In this document: piece after piece, positions 44,501 to 52,600 of the stretch
Numbering within the stretch: position 1 is the first letter of the stretch
Layout: every line of letters begins with the position of its first letter
Source of the DNA: a virus
IMG/VR virus record: IMGVR_UViG_3300033149_005152
Coordinates: 34,586 to 98,585 of that record
Reading direction: 5' to 3' (one strand)
Length of the DNA stretch: 64,000 nucleotides
Position numbers and translations under genes: made by a program
The notes under the pieces: model-generated
What the model saw: only the letters and a program-made list of their open reading frames with translations
What the model was told of the DNA's origin: nothing
The model's database searches: none

Positions 44501-45146
44501 TTTCAATCAATTTGAAAATTTGATCAGCAGACATACCAGAAACTCTTGACATCTCTAACATGATCAATGTGCCTTGACTCAAAATTGCATTACTAATTCC
44601 AGTTACTCTATGCAAATCCTGCATTCTATCAACTATTTGATCTAAATTATGAGATAATGGTCCGGTAGTTTTCTCATAAATTTCCATTTGGGTTTTCAAT
44701 CCAAAAATAATTGTTTCTTGCTCCATAGCTGCTTCAGTCCATTGAGCAGAAGTAGCTAACAAATTTTTACCTATAACCTCGCTTAGATTACTAATTCCCA
44801 ACGTTAAAAGACCAACCTGCGCTGTCAATCCAAATGATAACTCACTTAACTTTAAAAAACCAGGAGCTAAAACAGCCACACTTCCACCAAGTGCTTGCGC
44901 AGAAACCCCCGCAGCACCAAAAACAGCAGAAACCCCCAACAATTTAGTTGCTAAATTAGTTAAAGTTTTTCCAAAAATATTATGAAGGGCTAAATCAGTC
45001 TTATGTAATTCATGACCAGTATGAATTACTTCTTTTTTGAATTCACGTAATGCTTTTGTACTCCCGTCAGCATCAACACCAAGCTTATAGGTAAATTTTC
45101 CAATAATATTTTCAAGCAAAACCAACACTCCCCATGTATTGCTCAT
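41598..45146 (-). CDS. Tail tape measure protein
   Basis: 1182 residues. N-terminal IGKFTYKLGVDADGSTKALREFKKEV and a long alpha-helical body, several hydrophobic stretches (about 370-390 and 450-500), then a C-terminal GGYVSKSGLATIHSGEYILNANAV, the tape-measure signature. Length of about 1170 residues predicts a tail of roughly 170-180 nm (inference from about 0.15 nm per residue). The start is ambiguous: ATG 45146 has AAGGA only 2 bases away; a TTG at 45119 overlapping the T stop is possible. Follows the G/GT chaperone genes. Confidence 0.88.
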   Translation of the reverse strand: MSNTWGVLVLLENIIGKFTYKLGVDADGSTKALREFKKEVIHTGHELHKTDLALHNIFGKTLTNLATKLLGVSAVFGAAGVSAQALGGSVAVLAPGFLKLSELSFGLTAQVGLLTLGISNLSEVIGKNLLATSAQWTEAAMEQETIIFGLKTQMEIYEKTTGPLSHNLDQIVDRMQDLHRVTGISNAILSQGTLIMLEMSRVSGMSADQIFKLIERISDFATSIGQPGAFLDIIDAVNMAFKGIPQHLRSYGIDLGSTGHEVEKFTEELGKSWKGLTKVEKSVVRYRALREILDRFFGKSMQANVETLAGQIKLFHSNLELIAQKLGGKPSESVFMVWYEVLNKFADAILKIPPNVLRAIGEAYRFIGTSLLIFGKALKFAFGFLVVAQLIKFAKYILHLKIPAIFGGIFVSVDRVAKKFPVLGKAAEKTKVKLAGLALQGATLGALIRGVLLKSLTFLYTRFVMLAAVIARMIVPLTAWMTLLYILYKVSLPAIIKLFGMLREAKKEDEKAILRSIGYTKEYTKEIKKESKALSELKDELSIIGSAMEDASKASAGYFTSSFEIMAKSFEVGLKKLSAKYFSAYEELGKKARKATKEGDKYRKGPRNFLLDMLFGPEEYQEKRDKRITKLKVEVIKAGEELKELIKEAEFPLTSKVLATLQPIEDSPEAAARRIEENFRAFELAYHDSVNKIAEERGKLDQELRKGRMSQEEYAKGVMELAKKELDAELMRHKQRVIAYKVDMKAAKISEDERKDFFHRAELWRKEYAQKLINLKYEEISTIGAARKEDAERIMQELKDELEARNDLETKMDERERVRLDRLRATNQISEKVYQEKLGEIQLDALERRKNIIASLLIFEEEKYKILKMDYKDHLKVVKQYGEQLKLIDEEIKNTKLRIDDIIKSHEEQINRELEDLALEHARKMKQITEDEYIHRKKMLAIMRRDEVGLASLRYAQAEKARIQNISIWDSMKEHFEESKDDIKTWRYEYGKAITDMAKQTVLGLGDAFADMTENIKEADNVWKQFAINFLRSLNKMIAQLMAFKLLEWGMGLFPSGDSKVGGGKAPIKVTDLLTPSGIPDSHQAGGYVSKSGLATIHSGEYILNANAVKALGRTSVERANTGGGIEPESGITVINISAVDAPSFQKLLAQEQGLIGRISIDSVMRNYSEKRELNKMLRGRM

Positions 45147-45815
45147 ATTCCTTACTTGTCATTTGTTTTATAGGTTTCGGCAATCGAGTAGCATTACTTG
45201 GCTTTTCAATACCAGAACTTTTCTCCATATCTTCATATCGCATATTATGCCCACAACTTAACAGTACTAATTGTCCCAGTGTATGCTCTCTAATTAATTG
45301 ATTAAAACCGATCCCCCATGTTTCACAAAAAGATTCAAAATTTACGAAGTAGGGATATTCTCTTCCAGATTTATCATGCCTGTCGCCTTCGCTCCGTGAA
45401 TAATGACTCGCAAGGGAAGTAGCAAAAAATCGTTTTCACCATTTACCTCCAATTGAACCTCTATGAAATTAAGAAGCTCCGAAGTGGAACACTTGGAAGA
45501 TATTTCCTCCAAGGACAATCCCAATTTATAAAAATCTGCTATATTTCTTACAGCACTAATCAAAGCATCCATTATTTTCAAATCAAAATCAGGCGGTATA
45601 TTTTCTGGATTTTCAACATTTATAGTACTAGTAATTAACTCCCTTACCTCAGTTATATCTTTAGATATTTTCTTGGCGTTTGCAACGGGTAATGGATGCA
45701 ATTCAACTTCATTTCCGGCCAAAACTGCTTTTTTCGTATGCAATTCCGGAATCAAAACTTTATCTATTGTTTCCTCTAATTTTTTCTTATCGGAAAAATC
45801 TATCTCCTTAGTCAT
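45112..45815 (-). CDS. Tail assembly chaperone GT (frameshifted extension of G)
   Basis: The zero frame gives protein G (45342-45815). A -1 slip at T TTT TTG (45423-45429) joins it to an open frame that reads ATSLASHYSRSEGDRHDKSGREYPYF...QLVLLSCGHNMRY and stops at 45112, overlapping the tape-measure start. The -1 frame opens directly after a TGA just upstream of the heptamer, the classic G/GT arrangement known from lambda. The extension would bind the tape measure or major tail protein during assembly. Confidence 0.78.
45342..45815 (-). CDS. Tail assembly chaperone G
   Basis: 157 residues ending INLEENIPTS. GGAGG sits 5 bases before the ATG. Helical with an acidic middle, as in gpG-type proteins: DFSDKKKLEETIDKVLIPELH... 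and LGLSLEEISSKCSTSELLNF. It lies between the major tail protein and tape measure as in lambda, and most of it is shared with the GT product made by frameshifting. Confidence 0.8.
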   Translation of the reverse strand: MTKEIDFSDKKKLEETIDKVLIPELHTKKAVLAGNEVELHPLPVANAKKISKDITEVRELITSTINVENPENIPPDFDLKIMDALISAVRNIADFYKLGLSLEEISSKCSTSELLNFIEVQLEVNGENDFLLLPLRVIIHGAKATGMINLEENIPTS

Positions 45816-45938
45816 ATGATCCTCCTATTTATTATTAAAATTTATTATTAAAAAATAAGTTTTCCTTCTCTTATAGAATAGAAATTTATTTCTTATTTAT
45901 TTTACCTTCTTTCCCAACCAGCCCCCACATTATTCTAA

Positions 45939-46208
45939 CTACAAGATGCGTCTCTTTTTTCTCCTCTGAGGAGATCGGCCGTATGCTATATAACCCCCAA
46001 TATGACTTCTTGCCTGCCTTATTCTACGCCTGCCCATTACAGAAGCATATTTTCTACCATAACGCAATCTTTCACCTATATTACGCCTCAAAGACCCCAC
46101 ACTCCTACGCCGTCCAGCAGGAAGTCTTGTATAGTATCTTCCAGCCCTTTTCCTTGCACTTCCAACTAAATTTATTAATTTTTTCAATAAAGAACTATAT
46201 GCAGCCAA
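45939..46208 (-). CDS. Small arginine-rich late protein
   Basis: 89 residues from TTG 46208 with GGAGG. MAAYSSLLKKLINLVGSARKRAGRYYTRLPAGRR is an amphipathic basic start; the rest is Arg/Tyr/Gly-rich (RRSVGSLRRNIGERLRYGRKYASVMGRRRIRQARSHIGGYIAYGR). About one in four residues is Arg. Its place between the major tail protein and the G chaperone is unusual. Protamine-like composition suggests nucleic-acid or membrane contact; function unknown. Confidence 0.6.
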   Translation of the reverse strand: MAAYSSLLKKLINLVGSARKRAGRYYTRLPAGRRRSVGSLRRNIGERLRYGRKYASVMGRRRIRQARSHIGGYIAYGRSPQRRKKRRIL

Positions 46209-46241
46209 TCTACAATCCTCCTTTCATATTTTAAATTATTC

Positions 46242-47081
46242 TTATGGAGTAGTATCTTTAGGGAACCAATATCTCTCTCCAACTATGAGTTCACTATCCC
46301 CCTCATAATCCGTAGTAGTATAACCATAAGCATCTAAAGTAATAATAATTCTACCATCTTCGGTAGGTTTAATAGCCTCAGTCCATTCTCCACGAGGAGC
46401 CATCTGCCCAAAATCATGAACAAGCTGTACTCCATCAATAAAATCAGCAACTCCCAGCACATGAAACTTTTTGATTTTACTAGTTCCGAATGGAGCTTGA
46501 ATAACTGTTACTTTCTGAAGATTATGATCTACAGTAGGTGTAAGAGGAAATCCAGGAGTATAAAAATGCAACTCCAACCCATTTATGGAACAAATAACAG
46601 CAACATTATCCGTAGTCTTAATAAGAGATTCCGTATCAGTAGCTAAAACATCATTTACATAAAAATCTACTGATGGTGAAGCCTCTATGGTTACAACATA
46701 TGAAGTTGGAGTAGGTGTGCTTACTACACTCCAAGGAGTGGTAGCAAGAGTTTTTACGGGATCAGTATTCCCCAGTGCCCATTTCACCTTCTGATTTGAA
46801 TGAGAATGAAGTGCAAATGTAAATTCACCAGTAACACGGGTTACAGCCTCATATTGTAAAATCTGAGGAAGTCCAGTAGCAATTTGATACTTTTCACGAG
46901 TTATAGTCATAACTGGAGAATCTTCCACAACCGCCCCAAGATCAATAAAAGAAGTAGGCATCGTAGGAAGGTCAATTCTTGCAGGAGTCCAAGTAGTCGG
47001 ATAAGGTGCTACTAGTACTCTTTCGATACCTAAAGATACTTCTTTTTCGGAAAGTTCATTATTATAAGTTTTTCCAGCCAA
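46242..47081 (-). CDS. Major tail (tube) protein
   Basis: 279 residues from TTG 47081 (GGAGG). Beta-rich with TFALHSHSNQKVKWALGNTDPV and WTEAIKPTEDGRIIITLDAYGY; a central Ig-like or tube beta-sandwich region. Immediately upstream of the G/GT chaperones and downstream of the tail terminator, the standard slot for the major tail protein. Confidence 0.75.
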   Translation of the reverse strand: MAGKTYNNELSEKEVSLGIERVLVAPYPTTWTPARIDLPTMPTSFIDLGAVVEDSPVMTITREKYQIATGLPQILQYEAVTRVTGEFTFALHSHSNQKVKWALGNTDPVKTLATTPWSVVSTPTPTSYVVTIEASPSVDFYVNDVLATDTESLIKTTDNVAVICSINGLELHFYTPGFPLTPTVDHNLQKVTVIQAPFGTSKIKKFHVLGVADFIDGVQLVHDFGQMAPRGEWTEAIKPTEDGRIIITLDAYGYTTTDYEGDSELIVGERYWFPKDTTP

Positions 47082-47107
47082 TTATAAAGTCAGTCCTCCT
47101 TAAAATT

Positions 47108-47302
47108 TTATATTTTTTTCTTAAAACGTCTTTTTCCTAATAATTTTCTTGCTCTTTTCCTTGCTTTTTTCTTTCTTACTCTCTCAGGAAGGCTCAATCC
47201 TTTTGATGCTTTATCCCATTCAGCTACGACCTTAGAACTAATTTCACCTCTTTTTAACATGGCGTGAAATTTCCTCCGTTGTGCTTCAGATTTATATGGA
47301 AT
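47108..47302 (-). CDS. Small basic phage protein starting at ATT
   Basis: Frame 47302-47108 reads (I/M)PYKSEAQRRKFHAMLKRGEISSKVV AEWDKASKG...LPERVRKKKARKRARKLLG, a well-known small-phage-protein pattern (MP-x-KSEAQRR-x). The first codon of that pattern is ATT, preceded by AGAGGTGA six bases upstream; there is no ATG, GTG or TTG before residue 15. It ends in a long basic stretch. Confidence 0.62.
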   Translation of the reverse strand: MPYKSEAQRRKFHAMLKRGEISSKVVAEWDKASKGLSLPERVRKKKARKRARKLLGKRRFKKKI

Positions 47303-47308
47303 TTTTAA

Positions 47309-47380
47309 TCACCTCTTTTTAGGTTTTCCCTTTCTTTTACTATATTTTAATTTTTGTCTTCTTTTGTGTTTCATAGGCAT
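47309..47380 (-). CDS. 23-residue highly basic peptide
   Basis: ATG 47380 reads MPMKHKRRQKLKYSKRKGKP and continues KKR; two thirds of residues are Lys, Arg or His. Its stop sits in the ribosome site of the ATT-initiated gene, suggesting coupling. Short, but in keeping with the many basic late proteins here. Confidence 0.4.
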   Translation of the reverse strand: MPMKHKRRQKLKYSKRKGKPKKR

Positions 47381-47382
47381 TA

Positions 47383-47757
47383 TTAATATTTTTCCCTTTT
47401 TTTACGTTTTTTAGAAATTTTGGGGTGTCGCAACGTACCATACTTTTTATAAAGTGCAGCCGAACTTAATCCAGTCGCCCCTAAAACAGCAGCTATACCC
47501 CCGTATTTTTTAGCAATTCGTTTTCTCTCCGCCGTAAATGGAGTTACTCCATATTTGTATCTGCGCCTAGTTGATCTAACAGCTCCTCCAACTCTATCTT
47601 TTACACCTCTAATTTTACGCCCTACAGCAAATTTACCACGCCTTGCCTTTGAAAGAGCTTCCCTTCCATATCTAGCGGGCTTAGCCTTAATTTTGGCTAA
47701 AAGCCTTCTTAATTGACCGATTCTCTTCATTGATCTTGCCATATTCGTTAATGCCAT
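47383..47757 (-). CDS. Basic protein with hydrophobic segment (tagged late family)
   Basis: 124 residues. MALTNMARSMKRIGQLRRLLAKIKAKPARYGREALSKARRGK is a long basic amphipathic start; a hydrophobic stretch YGGIAAVLGATGLSSAALYKKY (about 88-109) precedes KISKKRKKREKY. Same plan as the 83-residue gene at 48626 and the decayed copy next door. An internal ATG at codon 6 (MARSMKRIG) would also fit. Function unknown. Confidence 0.6.
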   Translation of the reverse strand: MALTNMARSMKRIGQLRRLLAKIKAKPARYGREALSKARRGKFAVGRKIRGVKDRVGGAVRSTRRRYKYGVTPFTAERKRIAKKYGGIAAVLGATGLSSAALYKKYGTLRHPKISKKRKKREKY

Positions 47758-47793
47758 TTATTAATTAGACCTCCCTTCTTAAATTTTTATAAA

Positions 47794-47920
47794 TTAATAT
47801 CTTTTCTTTTTGCATTTTTTCCTATCTTTATATTTTCTGGCAAACAACCCAACTAAACCACCACCAACACTACCTATCAACTAAAAGTTCTCTCAATTTT
47901 GAAATATTTAATCTTGCCAC
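47794..47920 (-). pseudogene. Frame-disrupted copy of a basic late gene
   Basis: GTG 47920 reads MARLNISKLRELLVDR and stops at 47870. A +1 step continues as IGSVGGGLVGLFARKYKDRKKCKKKRY to 47794, which has the glycine-rich hydrophobic segment and basic tail of the same family. The N-terminus matches the 83-residue protein (MARMNVGKLRELL). Either a decayed short paralogue or a programmed +1 frameshift. Confidence 0.5.
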
Positions 47921-47927
47921 TCTCCAA

Positions 47928-48308
47928 TTAGACCTCCTTAAAAATACAACTAAAATTTAACGTATAAATTACATTATTGTTCTGATCTCTGTAATTTGGG
48001 CCTGGCTGATGATCAGCTAAACATCTTCCCTCAAAAGTAGTTAAAAAATTCCATTTATTATCAAGTACAGAAAATACACTATCTGTTTTTGTTTTAGCAG
48101 AAGAATTTCTCGAATTTCTTATTAAAACCTGCAAATTAGGTTTAACAAGTGGATCATCAGCACTCCTAGACCCACCGGAAGCATATACAGCTACACAATT
48201 TGTAGGAGAACCTGGCATAATACCAGAAAAAATATCTATTCCAACAGTTCCTATTGCGGAATATTGTAAATATGTAGATAATTCTGTTAAAAAGTTATTT
48301 AAATTCAT
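47928..48308 (-). CDS. Tail terminator / minor capsid-like protein
   Basis: 126 residues. The pattern (FSGIMPGSPTNCVAVYASGGSRSADDPLVKPNLQVLIRNS) then a beta region ending YTLNFSCIFKEV resembles the phage minor-capsid/tail-completion family (Y-x-GG ... P-x-LQV-x-VR). It lies just upstream of the major tail gene with one basic-protein insert. Overlaps the DUF2292-like gene by 4 bases. Confidence 0.65.
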   Translation of the reverse strand: MNLNNFLTELSTYLQYSAIGTVGIDIFSGIMPGSPTNCVAVYASGGSRSADDPLVKPNLQVLIRNSRNSSAKTKTDSVFSVLDNKWNFLTTFEGRCLADHQPGPNYRDQNNNVIYTLNFSCIFKEV

Positions 48309-48541
48309 ACATTATCACCAGATATTTTTGCCCTATAAATTCCAGTATCAGACATAATCTTTTTTATTGAACCATCAAAATCATTAATAATTGTTTCCAT
48401 CTTTAGATTTTTTTCAATTTTCACATGCACAACATTCCCATCTTCAAATTTCACAGTGACAGCACCATAAAATTTCGAGTTAATAAGAGTATTTAGCAAT
48501 GTATTTACTGCATATGCTTGAGTTGTTTTGGGAATAGTCAT
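48305..48541 (-). CDS. DUF2292/YezD-like small protein
   Basis: 78 residues. The stretch NSKFYGAVTVKFEDGNVVHVKIEKNLK resembles DUF2292/YezD (FGSV-x-V-x-V-x-DG-x-V-x-Q-x-E-x-x-x-KIR). Family function unknown. The gene lies between the basic 83-residue gene and the tail terminator. Ribosome site AAGGAG, slightly distant. Confidence 0.55.
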   Translation of the reverse strand: MTIPKTTQAYAVNTLLNTLINSKFYGAVTVKFEDGNVVHVKIEKNLKMETIINDFDGSIKKIMSDTGIYRAKISGDNV

Positions 48542-48625
48542 TTTTATTTACTCCTTTAAATTAAATCCATTTTAAATCAAGAACTAAAATCTTTTAAAAT
48601 TTTTGAATACCTTTTCTTATTAAAC

Positions 48626-48877
48626 TTAATCTTTTTTCTTTTTCTTTCTTATGCGTTTTTTTAGAGCATAACCACCATATAAACCAGCACCTATTTCAGT
48701 AGCTAAACCCATTCTTTCATAACGTTTTGGATTTTTGAGATAGGACTGCCTAGCTTTACTTCTACCCAATCTTATGCGACTTCTCATAGCCACATTCTTC
48801 CTCCATGCATGGTATCTAGCTTTTTTCTTTAATTTAGATAAAAGTTCTCTTAATTTTCCAACATTCATTCTTGCCAT
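48626..48877 (-). CDS. Small basic late protein with glycine-rich segment
   Basis: 83 residues: MARMNVGKLRELLSKLKKKARYHAWRKNVAMRSRIRLGRSKARQSYLKN, then MGLATEIGAGLYGGYALKK and RIRKKKKKD. A clean example of the family plan: amphipathic basic N-terminus, hydrophobic Gly-rich helix, Lys-rich tail. Ribosome site AAGGGGGG. The function is unknown; a membrane-inserting, DNA-binding or virion-packaged role could all fit. Confidence 0.62.
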   Translation of the reverse strand: MARMNVGKLRELLSKLKKKARYHAWRKNVAMRSRIRLGRSKARQSYLKNPKRYERMGLATEIGAGLYGGYALKKRIRKKKKKD

Positions 48878-48895
48878 TTGTTAGTTAAACCCCCC

Positions 48896-49612
48896 TTAAA
48901 TTAAATCATTATGTAATAAAATAGGCTTCTCATTCCGGTCAATAATAAGTGCTCCCAACTGCGGAACAGGATGTTTGGTCAACTCTCTGTGCAGCCATTC
49001 TATCCTATTATAATCGGCGCACATTCCCATTTCTACTGCCCAATATTTCCCGCTTCTATCCCGACCCATAGACCATTTATGCGTGTGTCCTACCGCAACA
49101 TTTTTATGAAACTTTTCGGACAATGTTTTAGCAGGTTCAGTATTCACCTGAGAATAATTTCCAGGATGTGCTATTAACCAAGTTTTTCCTACATACATCT
49201 GATGATGTTCATAAACATTTATCGCTTCATACGTGATCCATTCAAGAAACTTTTTAAATCTAATTTTACCTTCTAATTTTTTTGCTAATCTTTCATCATG
49301 ATTTCCAGGAAATACGTGTACTTCTCTAAATTTTGTTTTTAACCATTCTATTATTTGCCTACTCATATCTATTTCATCTTCCATCAACGAATCACTCAAT
49401 TTAGGAAAATTAGAAAAATGTTTCATATCAAATAAATCACCAGCAACAACTATTCTTCTTACTTTATGTCGTTTTGCTATTTTAACCACTTTTTCTATCC
49501 ACTGTGCATGGTGATAAGGAATATGTAAATCTCCTATAACTAAAACAGGTGTTGTTGTTTGAGGATATTGAGACCATATTTCTTTGGTTGATATAGGTAA
49601 ATTATTTTCCAA
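48896..49612 (-). CDS. Calcineurin-like metallophosphoesterase
   Basis: About 238 residues. Metal motifs VIGDLHIPYHH, VVAGDLFDMKHF, FPGNHDERLAKKL, IAHPG and VAVGHTHKWSM are all present. The start codon is unclear: TTG 49612 has no close ribosome site, while an in-frame ATT six codons earlier follows GAGGTGAT. Found between the glycosyltransferase fusion and tail genes; a regulatory or nucleotide-phosphatase role is possible. Confidence 0.85.
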   Translation of the reverse strand: MENNLPISTKEIWSQYPQTTTPVLVIGDLHIPYHHAQWIEKVVKIAKRHKVRRIVVAGDLFDMKHFSNFPKLSDSLMEDEIDMSRQIIEWLKTKFREVHVFPGNHDERLAKKLEGKIRFKKFLEWITYEAINVYEHHQMYVGKTWLIAHPGNYSQVNTEPAKTLSEKFHKNVAVGHTHKWSMGRDRSGKYWAVEMGMCADYNRIEWLHRELTKHPVPQLGALIIDRNEKPILLHNDLI

Positions 49613-49646
49613 CTTAGGTATTAAAATGACCTATCACCTCGTTTCT

Positions 49647-52600
49647 TTATGAAATTCGAGTCATCTCAACAAATCTATCCACATTCATAGAAATAAATTC
49701 CCTAAATTCTTTTTCGGTTACAAACCATAATGTCTGCGGTTTATATTCACCTTTTGCATCCAAACCACCTATTCCACCAGCTAGAGTAAATGCTACTTGA
49801 AACGGAGGCATATTAGTTTCTTCCATTGGAATTCCAAATCTACCCAATCTCTCCAATGCTTGTTGTGTTACCACGGTAGATAATTTATGATAAATATTTT
49901 CAGGATTATCAAATCCAGCTTCTTTATAAATTCTATAAACTGACTTCAAATATCTTTCTCCATCCGCCCCTAATTTTCCTTCAAGAGCTTCTATCTCCCA
50001 ATTAGTTAAATTAATATAATCTCTCTGCATCAAAACTTTACCTAATTGTCTTTGTGGATGAAGCTGGCGATCCTTCTTTAATAATCTTAAATTTCTAAAG
50101 GCACATTTAGCACGTCTTTGCTCTTCAATAATATATCCAAAATGTGCTATATCTACGTCAGGCAACATCAATGCGGGCCATATGGGAGTATCCATACCAT
50201 TTTCCACATGTTCGTGGATACAATTGTGAACCACTATTCCATTAGCTACATAATTATGATTATCCTGAACCTCCATATTATAAACATCTGTTTTACCAAT
50301 TTTTTCTATTTTAGTAATTATATGATTTGATCTAAATCTTTCAAGATCACTTCTTCTTTGTATTTTTAATTCTTCCCATTTTTTTACTAATTCTGAAACA
50401 TCTTTATTATTCCTTTTATCATTTCTAATTTGTGCCAGCAATTTCCATTGTTCTTTAGACCATTTTTCTCTACTTTTTTGACCTATTTTCTTCTTTGTTT
50501 CTTCAGAATGATGTCTCCCAAAATTAGGATTATTTTTTCCACTCACATCATAATGATTTTTTGAAATCAACTTTTTTGTCCTTTCGGAAACAAATTTACC
50601 GAGGTGATGTAAAGAAACGTGATCCTTAGATTTCATTAATTCTAAATTATTAATAGAATTATTAAAAGTATTTTTATCTTTATGATGCCCATCTCCATCA
50701 AATTTACCATTCATAACTTCTAAAATATATCTATGTTCAGATACACGATTATTCTTTCTCAATATTTTGTCACTGCAATCAACATTATTTATTAACCAAT
50801 ATTTTTTTTCTAACATTCTTCTAAATGGTAAAAGTGAATCCCCAACTTTTAAATCTGATACATTTTTATAAATGTTATTGAATAACATCACCGGATGATT
50901 ACCGGTAATTTTCAACGAATCAACTTTTCCGGTATATCCATCTTTATACGTCATTTTGTATACATCAACATTTCTACCAATACATTGAACATCCAAAATT
51001 GGTTTTAATTGGAATTTATTTAATTTTCTATTATAAGAATAACAATATTCATCCTTATAATTATTTACTAAATCTTTTATTGGTATTCCATTGGGATATT
51101 TGGATAAATCTCTCGGCATATCAATACAAGTATCACCAGATACACAACCATAAAACTTATATCCTTTAAAATTTCTAAATAATCTAGCTGGAACATCTGG
51201 TGTTACGTCCTTTAAATCTATACTTAAATGTTGTTGTCTAATTATGAAACATTCAAAAATTTCAGTACCAACATACTTTCTAAGATTATGAGGTCTTACC
51301 AATAATTCATCTGCATCAATCCAAAGAATAAAATCTCCAGTAGCTTTTTCTATAGATTTATTTCTAGCCCAACCAAAATTAAACAACCCGTCCCCATCAG
51401 GATCATCAGTTTCTTCATATACTATTGCACCTAATTCCTTTGCAATTTCTACCGTTCTATCGGAAGAATTACATGAAACAACAATTATTTCATCCACTAC
51501 GTCCCTAAATGACTTAATACATCTTCCTATATTATCTTCTTCATTCTTAGCAATCATACAAGCAGAAACACTTTTATATGGTCTTGTTATCAATATCTTT
51601 TTATCTACATCATATTCTCCGGTTTCTCTACTTTTATCCTTATGATACCTTATTAACCATGCTGCTATTAAATCACCTCGTGGATTTATTGCAAGGGGGG
51701 AATGTTGCAATTCAAAATCTTTTTTCTTACCAAATATTTCTTTTAGATTATTAAATTTATAATGATGAATGTGGTATCTCGATTTCCCTTGTTTTTCATA
51801 TGATTGCCACTCCATAGGGCCACTAGGAATTGTAAATATAATTAATCCATCTTCAACACACAAATCTTCCATCATATCAATATATTTTTTGTAATCCACA
51901 ACATGTTCAAGAAATTCTCCCGCAACAACCACATCATATTTATCGCCTTTAAAATCTTTATGATAATCCTCTAAATCAGAATGAATAAATGTAGGCTTAG
52001 AAATATTTCTATCTAATTGCTCATTACAAAATTCCTTGGCTACCTGTAAAACACCCTCAGTAAAATCAATTCCCGTGTAATCCACTTCCGGATTTTTAAG
52101 CATAACAGTAGTCGCTATACCACCAGCACCACAACCCACATCTAAAACACGTAACTTATTATTCCCCTTTAATCTTCGTTCATCGGCTATAAATTCTGCT
52201 ACTGCACGAAACCTTGCATTAATCTTCCATTTATCATTCGCCCATAATGCAGTATTTTCATTAAAATATTGTTCCTTATCAATCCCAACATTATCCATAA
52301 TTTCCTGAGAAATTGGTAATTCCGGTAAATCTTCCCGTTTTGCAAGGTAATGGGCAGTAACATGATCTGAATAATAAGAAAGATTCTGCCATATTTTAGA
52401 CCAATTTTTATTTGCTCTTCGAGTAAATAATTCTATTATTTTATTTTCCCATTCTTCAGCCCTATCTTTCCAACTATAATTCTTTTTAACAAAATCAATT
52501 CCTTCTTTTGCTATCCTATCATACAATTGTTTATTTTCAACAAATTCAAAAACCCTATTCGTAAAATCTTTCTGGTATTTTTCCGTTTCTAAATCACCTT

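Noticed and set aside
45816-45938. 14-codon ORF MWGLVGKEGKINKK between the G chaperone and basic gene
   Set aside because: No ribosome site and very short; the gap is probably just AT-rich leader for the G gene.
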